Made by a program: the position numbers and the translations under genes | From: Tenrec ecaudatus | Lineage: Eukaryota > Chordata > Mammalia > Afrosoricida > Tenrecidae | Direction of reading: 5' to 3' | NCBI RefSeq assembly: GCF_050624435.1 | Contig: NC_134535.1 | Coordinates: 125,041,731-125,105,730, forward strand | DNA length: 64,000 nt | In this document: one piece after another, positions 1 to 10,900 of the stretch | How the letters are laid out: each line of letters starts with the position of its first letter | Numbering within the stretch: position 1 is the stretch's first letter | Notes under the pieces: model-generated | What the model was told of the DNA's origin: nothing | What the model saw: the letters and a program-made list of their open reading frames with translations, nothing else | Databases searched by the model: none

Positions 1-429
1 AGGGCCGAGCCCCTCCGCTCGGAGCTCCAGCTGACAGGAAGAGCCCTCCACCCCCGAAAGATCCAGCTTGGGGGGGAGGGGGACTCCCCCAAAGGGGAGG
101 AGACAGCTCCTGGTTGGGAGAGGCTCCTCCCCTCCTCCCGAGGGTAACAGGCAGGGTGTGGGGGGTGTGCCACCTTCCCCAGGTTGGACCTCCTTCTCCT
201 CCTCCTCCTCCTCCTCTCCCTTCTCCACCACCTCCTCCTCCTCCTCCTGCCTCAGCTCTTCATCCTCTGGGGACCCAGTTTCCCTCCCCAGCTTGGGAGG
301 CTCAGCCAGGCCCAGGAAGAGCCACTGAGGATGAGACCAGCCATCTGCCACTGAAGAGGGGTCTCCCTCCCACCCCAAACTCCAGAACCAGGTGGTTCCC
401 GCCCTTTGCCGGAGGGACCTTGGAGACAG
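1..429 (+). other. FOXJ2: Probable non-coding 5' exon of FOXJ2 (partial)
   Basis: The first 430 bases are GC-rich and contain a long TCC/CCT tract around 190-250. They end in a good splice donor, cag|gttagt, at 429/430. The first coding exon at 7611 has an acceptor 14 bases before the ATG, so at least one upstream non-coding exon must exist, and this is the best candidate on the correct strand. The open frames here are low-complexity Ser/Pro strings and look non-coding. Assignment is inference; transcript data would settle it, and the true start may lie outside the window. Confidence 0.5.
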
Positions 430-2830
430 GTTAGTGTTTTCTTCCATTCTCGCTGTCAAATTTTGGGCACTAGCAGTGGGTGTAGGGGACTGGACGGCTG
501 GCTCCTGAGGTTCGTTGCTGTGAAAGGTGGCGTGACACTTTCGAATCCTCTGGGAACTGTGTTCTGAGGAAGCTTCTGGATTAGAACTCGTATTTTGCTG
601 CAGAGCCTCGGTGACATGGGTTTCCGGGTGTTGGGGCCAAAAGAAATGAGGGTTACTTGAAATCCCTAGGGAGGCGGATATTGCCGCGACGAAGGCCAAG
701 GGGTTGCCTTTTCAGAAGTCTATGCGTAGTGCGTACCAAGAGCGACACATCCCCACCATGTCACTCGCAGAGCCGGTCTCCTTAAAACTTAACTGCGGCA
801 TCATGTAGCCTGGCCTTGTCCAGGACCCCTGTTGGTGTACATCTTCTTATCAGTAACCTTGGGCCCATAGAACTTTCACCTCAGCTCCTCTCTCCAACCC
901 CGCTGTCATTGGTTGTCAAGAAGGGTAGCGTGCCTCTGCTCACGCCATCGCAGACACCAGGAGACCGCCTGTAGACCCGCCCATGGCTGGCCAGGTGTGT
1001 CCCTCTACCCATAAAGCCCACAGGGCCAGTAGACATCCTCTAGATCCTGAGGGGAGAAGACCCGGGATGGCAGCTCCGCCAGGTTAAAGTCCTTTTCTGA
1101 TGTTGCCCGTGTAGCCCTTCCCACTGCCCTGCAGGGCTTCTGACCTGATAGAAAGAGAAGACTGGTTGTGCCAGCGTCCTCCCAGCCAGCCTTCAAAATT
1201 AACTGACCCTCAAGGAAATGGGGAGATTTGATCTCTGAGGAGTCTTTTACGTGGATACACGGACTTCAAAAAAAATGTATGGAAACATTGCTTTATCTTT
1301 GAATCCCGTCTTTCCATATGCTAGAGATCCCTGATGGAAAAGCACCTACGAATCCTATTCTTTCCCTTCCCGTTGATTGTTTGCTTCAGGGGTCCTGAAA
1401 CTTTGTTTTTAAGTTTTCTTTCACCAGATAGGAGCCGGAGTCTTCAGGAAAAGTCCGGGGAAAGTGCTAGGAAATCCTTCTAGCGGAGCCCCCGGCCCTG
1501 CCTTCCAATCTTGGGGCACTAGTTGGATGATGGCCTTCCTGCCTTGCCGCTCAGAAACACCTTCTCTTCTGCAAGGCCAAGTGGGAGGTTTCCCCTTACT
1601 CTGGCTTTTTTGTTTCCTCCTCCTCTGTGTGTGTGGCTTCCTGCCATAGCCTCCAAGTGCATCGACTTGGTCCTGGAATCTACTTGTTGGTAGTGGTATA
1701 CAAGATAGGGTAATAATCCACAGGTTAGTGGGGCTAGGTTACAGAACAGTGTGCATGTGTTTCTCAGGTTAAGTGTCTGTAGCTCTATCTCGATGTTTGG
1801 AGAGGGTATGTGAGCAGAGATAGGTATATGTGTGCTCTTCGGCGAAGTCTCCACCTGTCTAGAATTGTATGGTTTTGGAGGGGGAGGGGAGCTTTCTCTA
1901 CAAGCAGCTGCCTCTGTGCAACGGCCTGGAGAAGTTGCCAGTAAGGATGTCCAGTTTGGGCAAAGGCTTGGCCCCCTCTGGCAGGGAGGCCCACTTCTTC
2001 TAGGGCTACCGAGAGAGCTTTACTTCAGATGCCTTTGGTCTCAAAAGTCTTTTCACTGTAGATACAAGTTCCCAAACTCATTTGGCTTACCACCCCTTTC
2101 AGAAAAAACAAATTACTCAGCATCTTCCTGGCAATTAAAAATATTTTTACGATAGCCTATCATCTAGCCTAAAGTGTAGGTATCTGCTTTTGCCACACCT
2201 GTCCCCCTGGATCATTCCAGTGTCCTTTAATGTCCCCACTTTGGGAAACACTGGTCTAGTTTTCCCCAAAAGTCTCCTCCCCTGCTTTTTTTTTTTTTTT
2301 AATACCCAACCTTAATGAAACAGCAGCCGACTTGTTAAAAAATTCTTTATCAGATGCAGAAAAGCAACTTCTTGCATGGCTCAGGTTGAACTATCTCACG
2401 ACACCTACAGGTATACCAACTCCAAGGGCTGCAGGTGTCCTGCTCAGCCTGAGTTCCCCCAACCCACCTTTTATGGAATCAGTCAGAAGCAAGTGGTTTT
2501 GGGGTTGGGCTAAGTGTGACTTAGAAAATGCTATTTTCCAAGCCATGTCCTATGACTAGGCACAGTTCCCTCTGGAAGATAAGAAGTGATATTCCTCCAC
2601 TCCTACATACTTGGAGATTTTCCGGGTTGGCCTATCCTGGGGTGATACTATCTCCAAAGGAAAAGTTTGAGATGCTGATGGCCTGAAAACAGTTTCAGGC
2701 TCCCTGCTGGCTTTGTAAAGCAAACTCTGGTACTTGCTGCTTCCTTTCTTATCGCTAATGTCTGTCACTTTTCTAAAGTTTCATGTCCAAACTTTGGATC
2801 TTTTTTCCTTAACCCAAGAACAGTCATAGC
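430..2830. other. FOXJ2 intron 1, left part: no gene recognised
   Basis: Mostly unique sequence with short open frames on both strands that have no coding character. There is a poly(T) run near 2287-2300. I see no transposon with clear ends here. Confidence 0.5.
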
Positions 2831-3030
2831 TGCACTTACTTGGCACTTTACAAATATGAACTCACAGGGCAATCCTCCTAACAGGCTTATGGTGGAGTCT
2901 AGACATCTGTACTTTACAGGTGAAGAAACGAAGGCACCAAGAGGTTAAGTAACTTGCCTGAGGTTGTGGAGCCAGGATTGAAATGCAGGCCTCTCGATTC
3001 CTCATGTGGTTGACTTAGCCACAGCCATAT
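2831..3030 (+). repeat. MIR-type SINE remnant
   Basis: Contains the MIR-like sequence of features 'aggtgaagaaacg..aggcacc.aagaggttaagtaacttgcc' followed by a 'gagccaggattgaaatgcagg' core, which is the classic mammalian MIR 3' half. It is heavily diverged, as expected for this ancient family. Confidence 0.65.
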
Positions 3031-3569
3031 TGGTCTTGGCATTGGATACAGGTCAGGAAGTTTTCACTCCTTAATACCTGACCTTGGCACCCGAGAGAAA
3101 ACAATTACTAGCTTTTCAGATAAAACAGGAAGAAAGCTGTGCTTGTTATTTTGAATCTTGCATGTCTTATCCAGGGTCTGCCTTCCCCTCCACAGAAGGC
3201 TTACCCTCTGTTTCTCTGTCTTCCTCCCCGGGCTGCAGTCTTTGTAGACGTCCTGTGGATGTGATGGAGCCTGCCCTTTGGCTGCCTTTCCCAGTTTCTT
3301 ATGGGTATTTCCTTTCAGTCTTCCAGCGCGTGGAGAATGTGGCCTGACTCAGGTTCTGCCGAGCCCAGTGGCATGAGGCCCACCTGCAGAGAGGTCTGGG
3401 TAACTAGGTTGCTTGGAACTGAGAACTGGAGGTACCTCTTACTTGTCCTTCTAATAATAGCCATGAGCTTTAGCCCCGCACCATTATTTTGGGGAGCGTG
3501 GAATGTGTGGCAGCAGAGAGCTCATTAAGCTCCAATCACTGCCCTCTGGGGATGAAGCTTTGGCAGGGC

Positions 3570-3650
3570 TTGGGACTGTATCCCTTGTACTGAAGGGGAA
3601 ACTGAGGCATTCAGAGGGAGCAAGGGCTGGTTAGGGATGCTTAGTGACTC
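3570..3650 (+). repeat. Possible MIR fragment
   Basis: A short stretch 'gaaggggaaactgaggca' resembles the MIR core. It is too short and diverged for certainty. Confidence 0.3.
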
Positions 3651-3897
3651 AGTGGGAGGGTTGCGGTGAGGGCTCTGACACCTGGGCTGCCCTTCAAGAA
3701 TGGGGAAGTGAAGGGGCTGAGGAAGTGGGATGGGTTAAAGAGAGTGGCGCTGAAAGGTCTGAAGGATCAGGCTTCCACAAGCTTCTCGGACCTGGTGAGA
3801 TAGGAAGATTTGTTTAGTGCTCCGCGGGCAGGTAACTGGAGGGCTGACAGGGAGGGTGCTGGAGAAGACCCAGAAAGGGCCCTGGGTGGGTGGGGGC

Positions 3898-4045
3898 ACA
3901 GCAGTTAAGTAGACTGCCACAGGTTAGGGTCTGAAGCCACCAGCTACTCTCTGTAAAGGTTTGAAACCCGCAGGAGCAGTTCCACTCTGTCCCCTGAGCC
4001 AGGATCCACTTGGTGGCAGTGGGTTTTGGGTTGGTTGGTTTTGTC
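3898..4045 (+). repeat. Afrotherian tRNA-derived SINE, fragment
   Basis: Shows the family order used throughout this window: a tRNA-like head, a middle segment ('caccagct..'), then 'gcaggagcagttccactctgtc' and a 3' end near 'ggtggcagtgggttttgg'. The 3' end matches that of the RTE LINEs seen here on the opposite strand, which fits mobilisation by RTE machinery. This copy lacks most of the head. Confidence 0.65.
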
Positions 4046-4153
4046 CCTAACCTGGTGTTAGAGTAGGTATGGGCATCGAGCAATTAGCAAAAAGCTGAGA
4101 GGGCTTTCCTTTCAGGAATTCATGCCGATTGGTGTGCCACATAGGTTCCACAA

Positions 4154-4232
4154 GGGAGCGTCAAGAGATTTGTGGGAAAATAGAGTTAAAAGATAATGGA
4201 ATTTCCCCCATCAACTTTTCGAAGCCCCTTCT
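4154..4232. mobile_element. Candidate mariner-type MITE
   Basis: About 80 bases with imperfect inverted ends: 'agatttgtgggaaaat' near the left pairs with the complement of 'ccatcaacttttcgaag' on the right, around a central 'gataatggaattt'. The same unit recurs at 6968-7040. The design resembles small mariner-derived elements of placental mammals; the family name is a guess. Confidence 0.4.
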
Positions 4233-5399
4233 TAGGAGCACTCAACACTTGAAATTCTACTATCCTTGTCCCACGTAGGGAAGTTTCAAAGGAAAGAGTC
4301 CTGGTAGCTTCTGCGCTTCTCAGATGAGTTTTCCAAGGGAGGTCAGAAGGAAATCGTTTAAAACTTTTGGATAGGCTTCTTTTGGGGACCGGAGCCCTGT
4401 TGATGGCGTGGGCTGCTAACCACAGGTCGCAGAACAGCGCCAGTTGGGTGCTTGCTGAGCTGTGAAGATGGGCAGCCTCAGGAACCCCAGGGACCAGTTC
4501 TAGTCCTCCCCAGAGGGCTGCTGTGAGTGGGGATTGATTCCGTGACAGCGGGTTTGGGGATTCTCTTCCGGAGGGGATCCAGCCGAACTCTCTCACCACG
4601 AAAAACCCGTTCGTTGGCATGTAAGAGTTCTCTGGGATAAGCCAGCTATAGGGCCAGGATCCCAGCTAGATCCCAGAGGTTGTGACTTAGTATAAGCGCT
4701 TGAAGCTCTGGAGTATCTTAGGATGATTTAATGTCCCTATTCGTTTCCAAGTTTCCGTGGTTTAGGTGGGGAGAGGAGCTGAGGAGTAAGAGAAAACCCC
4801 TTCGTGCATCTATTTTTAAGATGTCCCCCCACCCCTTTTCCTTTCTCTTGTCAAACAATCTTGGGTTGCAACTGGCTATCTTGCTGCCCTCGCCTCTCGG
4901 GCACTAAGGTGTTTCCTTCAGTGTGGTGTGGAGTGGGTGTGTTGGTGGTGCAGGGCAGGCGCACATGTGTGTACATGCGAAGTCGGAAAGTCGGGTCGAT
5001 GTTCACCCTTCAGGAGGATGGGTTAAGTGTCATGGGAGTAGACTGAGCGAGGACAGAAACGTGGGCAGAGCGACAGCCCGAAGGATTTGTTGGGATCAGG
5101 AGAAAGAGGGAGGCAGCTCCAAAGCTGGACCCGAGCTCTGGACCGCAAAGTGTGCATGTGTGTGTATCTCTGGGTTTGGATTAGCGAGCACAGACCCACA
5201 TGTGTTCCTGCCCAAGACAGTGAGCTGCAAGCCATCTTATCCCTGACTCTGCCAGAGAAATGCCCTGGCGGGATGGGATGGTCCACAGCCGCACCGAAGA
5301 ACTGCTAGCTGGAATCCCGAGGCTGCAGCAGGCACCAACCTGTTAGGCAGCAGAGGCTCAGGGGGTTGCTGGCATCAGCTGCAGGGGAGTGTCAGTGGC

Positions 5400-5900
5400 T
5401 ACCAAGTGGTTCCTGCCAGCCTTTCCGGCCCCTGCCATACAGATACCATCCATCAGTCGGCACCTTCTCCCACCAAGATGTCACTCTAGCCACACCTCTC
5501 CGCCAGCAAGAGCGCCCGGGCTGTGTGGGTGGTGGCAGGGCGTGCAAACATCAGGCGTGGGCGGTCTGGCAGCGCCAGGAGTTTGCATGGAGGTGCAGCG
5601 AGCGTGCGTGCCAGGCTGGGAAGGAAGGAGGGAGGAGGAGGGCGGGCGAAGGGAGTCAGCGTTTCGCCTGGAGTGGCTATTTTTAGCCAGGCTATCGGAT
5701 TGTTACCGTGCTCACACAGCTGGGTGTCTCCCCCCTCCCCTGTCGGTGAAGCCCAGCAGGCTGGGAGGGGGGTGGCCCTTTCTGATGACTTCTTCCTGGT
5801 GTGGGCGTCTGTGGGCGGGAGCAAAGGGGGAAGCTCTAAGGTGCGAGGGCCTCCGCGTGCTCAGGATCTGTTATGTCTGGGTGTGACATTGTGCTCTGTT
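5400..5900. promoter_or_regulatory. GC-rich intron 1 block with MEF2-like palindrome
   Basis: A repeat-free, GC- and GGGCGG-like-rich block inside intron 1. At 5674-5689 lies 'tggctatttttagcca', a perfect 6-base inverted repeat around TTTT that contains ctatttttag (5677-5686), a match to the MEF2 consensus CTA(A/T)4TAG. Motif-like sequence within a GC island inside the first intron suggests an enhancer or an alternative promoter. That role is inferred; binding is not shown by sequence alone. Confidence 0.35.
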
Positions 5901-6084
5901 GGTCATGTATGCTATAGATCTCGATTGTGATCCTGTGTGGCCCACTGCTTCTGGGTCGGTCTTGTACCTGCCCTTGGCTGGTTGCCTTACAGAATGTCTA
6001 CCTGGGCTGCCGCTGCCGTACCTCGTGTGCACATGTGCATGCGCTAAGAAGAGTGTGTGCTTCTGATTTAGAAGGCACCAGCTG

Positions 6085-6196
6085 CGCCGCGGGCGAAAGA
6101 TGCGGCAGTCAGCTGCCCTCAAGATTGCCTGAAGCCCCATGGGCAGTTCTGCCCTGTTGTCGCTGAGTCAGGACCCACTCCATGGCAGTGGCTCCC
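6085..6196 (+). repeat. Afrotherian tRNA SINE, 3' half
   Basis: Matches the family from the middle segment to 'ggcagttctgccctgttg' and 'ctccatggcagtggct'. It ends next to a poly(C) run at 6197-6207. Confidence 0.55.
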
Positions 6197-6392
6197 CCCC
6201 CCCCCCAAGGGTTGGCATGTGCTGCGTTAGTATACACTGTGTTTACTCAGACGGTTTCTCTTAAGAGTCCGCTTGTGGCATATTGCTATGGATGGATGTA
6301 AATCGGATAATCTTCAAATAATTGGAAAATAGGTCTTGGCTAATTGTACCTGGTATCTAAGTATCTTTTATTTTATTGTACTCTGTGTGTGT

Positions 6393-6543
6393 GCTGACTC
6401 ATAGGGAGGCCCCGTGGGCTTGAGACTGTAACTGTTTACAGGAGTAGAAAGCCTAGTCTTTCTCTCTCGGAGCTGCTGGTGGTTTTGAACTGCTAACCAT
6501 GTGGATCACAGCTCAACTCGTAACTACTACACCACCAGGGCTC
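6393..6543 (-). repeat. Afrotherian tRNA SINE, antisense
   Basis: Read on the - strand it gives the tRNA-like head ('ccctggtggtgtag', then 'gctgctaacc'-type B-box region) and the 'ctttctactcctgtaaacag' middle. The 3' part is missing. Confidence 0.65.
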
Positions 6544-6610
6544 ATTATATAGATATATGGATTATATATATTGTATTATGCACACACAGTTATAACCATG
6601 TTTCTACAGG

Positions 6611-6815
6611 GGACCCGTGGGTGGCCCATATGGTTTAGTGCTTGCCAACTAACTGAAAGGTCAGTTATTTGAACCCACCTGAAGCACCTCCAAAGACAGT
6701 GGTGGTGATCTGCCTGTGAGCTGTCACAGTCTCGAGAACTCGAGTGAGCGTCTACTCTATAACACAGAGGTTCACCATGAGTCAGAGACCACTTGACGGG
6801 AATTGGTTTGATTTT
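6611..6815 (+). repeat. Afrotherian tRNA SINE, diverged
   Basis: Carries the head ('tttagtgcttgccaactaac'), the 'aggtcagttatttgaaccca' B-box region, a middle segment and a 3' end near 'gagtcagagaccacttgacg'. More diverged than most copies. Confidence 0.6.
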
Positions 6816-6839
6816 ATGTATCTTCAAGAAGTTTGGGAA

Positions 6840-6965
6840 AAAGACTAGGCTTTCTATTCCCAGAAAGAGTTGCAGTCTGGGAAATCCACAGGGGCAGTTC
6901 TACCCTGCCCTATAGAACTGTCACGAGTCAGAATTCATCGAGGGCAGTGCGTTTGCTTGGGGCTT
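6840..6965 (+). repeat. Afrotherian tRNA SINE, 3' two thirds
   Basis: Starts in the 'ggctttctattcccagaaag' segment and continues to 'caggggcagttctaccctg' and 'gtcagaattcatcgagggca'. It abuts the MITE-like unit at 6968. Confidence 0.65.
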
Positions 6966-6967
6966 GG

Positions 6968-7040
6968 TTCAAGAAGTTTGTGGAAAAATGTAATATGAAG
7001 ATAATGGAATTTTGCCACAAACTTTGTGAAGTCCCATTCA
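6968..7040. mobile_element. Candidate mariner-type MITE, second copy
   Basis: 'ttcaagaagtttgtggaaaa' at the left pairs as an inverted repeat with 'ccacaaactttgtgaagt' at the right around 'gataatggaatttt'. It is better preserved than the copy at 4154-4232. Ends are approximate. Confidence 0.45.
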
Positions 7041-7107
7041 TAAGTATGATATAGAATACATATATTCTGTAAAAGATACAGTTATAAAATATTATGGTGT
7101 AGGGCTA

Positions 7108-7325
7108 TACCTCCCAAACAAACCCACTGCCATCCAGTTGATTCTGACCCTTCAACAGCCTTGGAGGACGGAGTAGGGCCGCCTCTTTGGGCTTCCACGA
7201 TGGTTAGTCTTAAGGGGAGCAGACAGCCTCATCTTTCTCTTGCAGAGCGACTGGTGAGTTTGAATTGCAGACCTTGGGGTGAGCAACCCAACCTGCCATA
7301 GATTCCCACTATGCCACCAGGCGCC
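7108..7325 (-). repeat. Afrotherian tRNA SINE, antisense
   Basis: Begins with the reversed 3' end ('cccactgccatccagttgat') and finishes with the reversed head ('actatgccaccagg'). Nearly full length, 280 bases before the first coding exon of FOXJ2. Confidence 0.65.
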
Positions 7326-7610
7326 GTTCATCTTATTTGAAGGAAGAAGCCCTTTAGCCTCAACACTAGAAAAGTTGAACTAGCTTGTTGCCTGGTAGAT
7401 GATTGACAGTGTATCAGATTGGGTGGAGGTGGGTCAGGGAACATCTTGCTCAGCGTTGTCCCGGGAAAGGAGTCTCCTACAGAAACTATGCTGGGAAGAA
7501 AGTCTACTTCCTTTAAAGGACTAGGATGTGAATATTGCTTGTCTCTAGAATCTGAGATCACACTTAACTATTCTGTTTCCCTCTCCCCTTTGTCCTCTTC
7601 TTCTCTACAG

Positions 7611-7957
7611 AACCCAGAAGTACCATGGCTTCTGACCTAGAGAGTAGCCTCACCTCCATAGACTGGCTCCCTCAGCTAACCCTCCGGGCGACCATTGAGA
7701 AGCTTGGAAGTGCCTCGCAGGCTGGGCCTCCAGGGGGCAGCCGCAAGTGTCCACCGGGTTCACCCACGGATCCCAATGCCACCCTGAGCAAAGACGAGGC
7801 AGCAGTCCACCAGGATGGCAAGCCGAGATACAGCTATGCGACCCTCATCACTTACGCCATCAACTCCTCTCCAGCCAAGAAGATGACCCTCAGTGAGATT
7901 TACCGCTGGATCTGTGATAACTTCCCCTACTACAAGAATGCTGGCATTGGCTGGAAG
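7611..7957 (+). CDS. FOXJ2: FOXJ2 coding exon 1
   Basis: Acceptor ctctacag ends at 7610; ATG at 7625. Encodes residues 1-111, from [10 protein letters not shown] to the first two forkhead helices, ending GIGWK. Donor aag|gtgcgg, phase 0, falls immediately before the DNA-recognition helix. Confidence 0.96.
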
Positions 7958-10900
7958 GTGCGGTTATTGCCATTACTTGGGGTTATTTTTAACATTTGAT
8001 CATCTTTTTCTCTACTTTTGTCCCTTCCTATGACAGTTCACTTTACTCTGACCTGTCTCACAGACAGGTGACCTTCTTAAAATCTCCCGGGTCCAATGTT
8101 TTTCCCAGAGATGAACAATTTTCAGAAACAGCACCAGGGAAAACTCTGGTGATGCCACATGCTGGGCAGGGCTGTGGGGATGGCAGGCCCTCATCCTCGT
8201 CATAGGCCCTCGAAGCTTCCAATTCCTCAGAAGGGACATTCATTTCACAGAGATCTATTGCCACTCTGCTGGCTTCAAGCCACTCTCCGAGGCATGATGT
8301 TACTCTTTCCTACCAAGTGGTAGGAATCTCATCAGATTTGCATAGCCTCGTTGAGCATAGTCATCATCGCCTGAGAAAACATAAAGATTTAATTAGGCCC
8401 TTCAGCCACAGCTCATCCACCGTGCCAGTAATGATAGGACGCACTGCTTGGCCACAGGTGAAGGAAGAAGGGGCTCTTCTTCCATCAGAGAAGGAAGACT
8501 GATGCTGTCAGTCCTTGAAGCAGCCCCACGTTTGCCCGTTGTTGAGCAGGCTTGGGGATTTAATGTAGACGCTCATCCTGAAAATCACCAGTTGACATAT
8601 TAACCAGCTGACGACCCAGAGACTCCTGAGAGCATGCAGCTTTCCCTGTGTCACTTTGCTCCTCAGCTACCACAACCCCTGCATACACATGGCAATGCTT
8701 CTTCCCTCCTAATGTGTGGGGCCCGGGAAGGTAACAGAGGTGATCTGTGCCCCTGTTCCCCTCCTAATTTCTAAGAACCTTAAAACATTGGTCTTTCTTT
8801 GCTGTGGATGAGCGGGGGAACCACGCAGGTATGATGTTAAGGTATTTATTTCCCTGCTGTCAGCTGGGTGGGAAGGTTGAAGCACTATAATCAGCATTCC
8901 AGGAGCCCCTGGTTATCAAATCCATAGCCATTACCTGGCCACAGTTGAATTTCTACATGTTTCTTATATCACTGCACTTGTCACTGGCCTTCAAGCTCCG
9001 GAGCTGCTATAATTGAAATACTAGAGCGTGGCTTTCGCAAGCAGAAATTTGGTTTCTCACAGTTCAGAAAGCCAGAGGAAGTCTGAATTCGGAGTGCTGA
9101 CTCCGGGGGGAAGGTATTCTCTGTTGGCCCTGGTCTCTCCTGAGCTTCGGCTTCTGGACCGGCCTCATGTGGTGTGGCACCTCGCTGCCCTCATCTGGGC
9201 TTCCCTTGCTTTTGAGACCTGTAGCTCAAAGGAGATCGATTCAAGTTACACCCTGCGTGCCTTCTTAGCGTAACACACGCAACTCGTTCTGAAATGGGAT
9301 CCTAACCACGCGCGCAGGGGTCATGGCATGCTTTACAATGCATATTTCTGGAGGACAGAGTTCAGTCCAGAGCACACTATCTGATAAGGTAATGTTCTCC
9401 ATCAGTATAGTTAAAAGGTGCTAAAAACTTACTTTACTAGGCTTTGGAGCAGTGGTTCTCAACCTCCCTAATGCTGTGACCCTTTAAATGGTGACCCCCA
9501 ACCATAGTTATTTTCGTTGCTACTTCATCACTGTAATCTTGCTACTGTTCTGAATGGGGCGACCCCTGTGAAAGGGTCGTTAGACCCCCGAGGGGGTCGC
9601 GACCCACAGGTTGAGAGCCGCTGCTTTAGCGTGTAGTGTGTTTTTACAAGTTTTCTTGGCATATAATTCACATCTCATACAATGCAATGGTTCAAACACA
9701 TTAAGAAGAACTGGGCAGTCACCACCGGTCCATTTCAGAGCATTTTCGCCTTTCTCATACTGCTTGTTGTCAGCGCGTCGTGTATTTTAGACTCCCTCGT
9801 TCCACTGACGAGACCTGGTGGCGCAGTGGTTGCACGTTGAGCTAGTAGCCACAAGCTTCGGCAGTTTGAAACCACTCGCTGCCCGCCCTGAGGGAGAATG
9901 ATGGGCTTTCTACTCATGGAAAGAGTAGAGCTACTGCCTGGGAAACACCAAGGGGCAGGCAGTTCTACCCTGTCCTATAGGGTCTCTGTGAGTTGGTATC
10001 CACTGGGTGACAGTAAGTTTGTTTGGTGTGCCATTGGGAATTTTTCTGCTTTCCATAATGCTCAGATCTAACTTGCTTCTCTGCTTCTCCAGAATTCAAT
10101 TCGGCACAACCTTTCCCTCAACAAGTGTTTCCGGAAGGTGCCCAGACCTCGAGATGACCCTGGGAAGGTGAGACGTGGCTTCCATGTTGGAGGGAGAAGC
10201 AGGAAAGGGAGAGAGTTGAATGTAATCAACCCAGAGGTGGTTTTAATTACCTACCCAAAGAGGAAATCCTGTTAATGAGGGAAGCAGCTCTATATTATCT
10301 TAAAGGAAGAGCTTGTTTTTTTTTTTAGGAAGAGCTTGTTGACAAACTGTGGCCACTTAGAAATAAGTGACTAAAAAAAAAACACTCTTGGGAAATTGTT
10401 TTGTGTTTTTAATAGGCATATTTCTGTTAAAGTTGGCCTGTGCTGCCCCCTCACTCCTCTGTAGTAACCTTTGTGGAAATGGTTATCTCTAAACTCCCCG
10501 TGATTTTTACTTCACAACTGTCAGAAGGGTGATGAGCAGGATCATTGTCTTCATTTGACAGTTGTGGATGCTAAAGTCCAAGTCCAAGGGGTCGTTCCTA
10601 AGTCATGAAGGAGGACAAGGGTCAAGGCTAGGCTTTTCCAGCTCTTTGAGCAGGGACAGTTGAGGCCTGTGTTGGATGGACCGCAGGTCTGCCTGTGCTT
10701 CTCCCGGAGCTTTGGAGACACATCTTCTCCTCAGCATTAGCCAGCATTTCAAGGAGTCTGTGCAATTTTCCAGGAATTGACCTTCTTATCAAGACTTATT
10801 TTTTTGTGGGAATCAAAACTGTCTACTCGCCACAAGCTAGGCACTTCCGCACATAGTGATTATGTTCTCTGTGGGTTGGGTTCTCTTTCCAGGGCTCCTA

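Noticed and set aside
114-434. Ser/Pro-rich frames at the left edge
   Set aside because: Come from the TCC/CCT tract; best read as 5' UTR.
4186-4620. 144-codon frame on the - strand in FOXJ2 intron 1
   Set aside because: No known family, overlaps the MITE-like unit at 4154-4232 and lacks conserved-domain character; chance open frame.
5389-5930. Overlapping frames of 165 and 135 codons in the GC-rich block
   Set aside because: Stop codons are rare in GC-rich DNA and both strands are open; no protein likeness.
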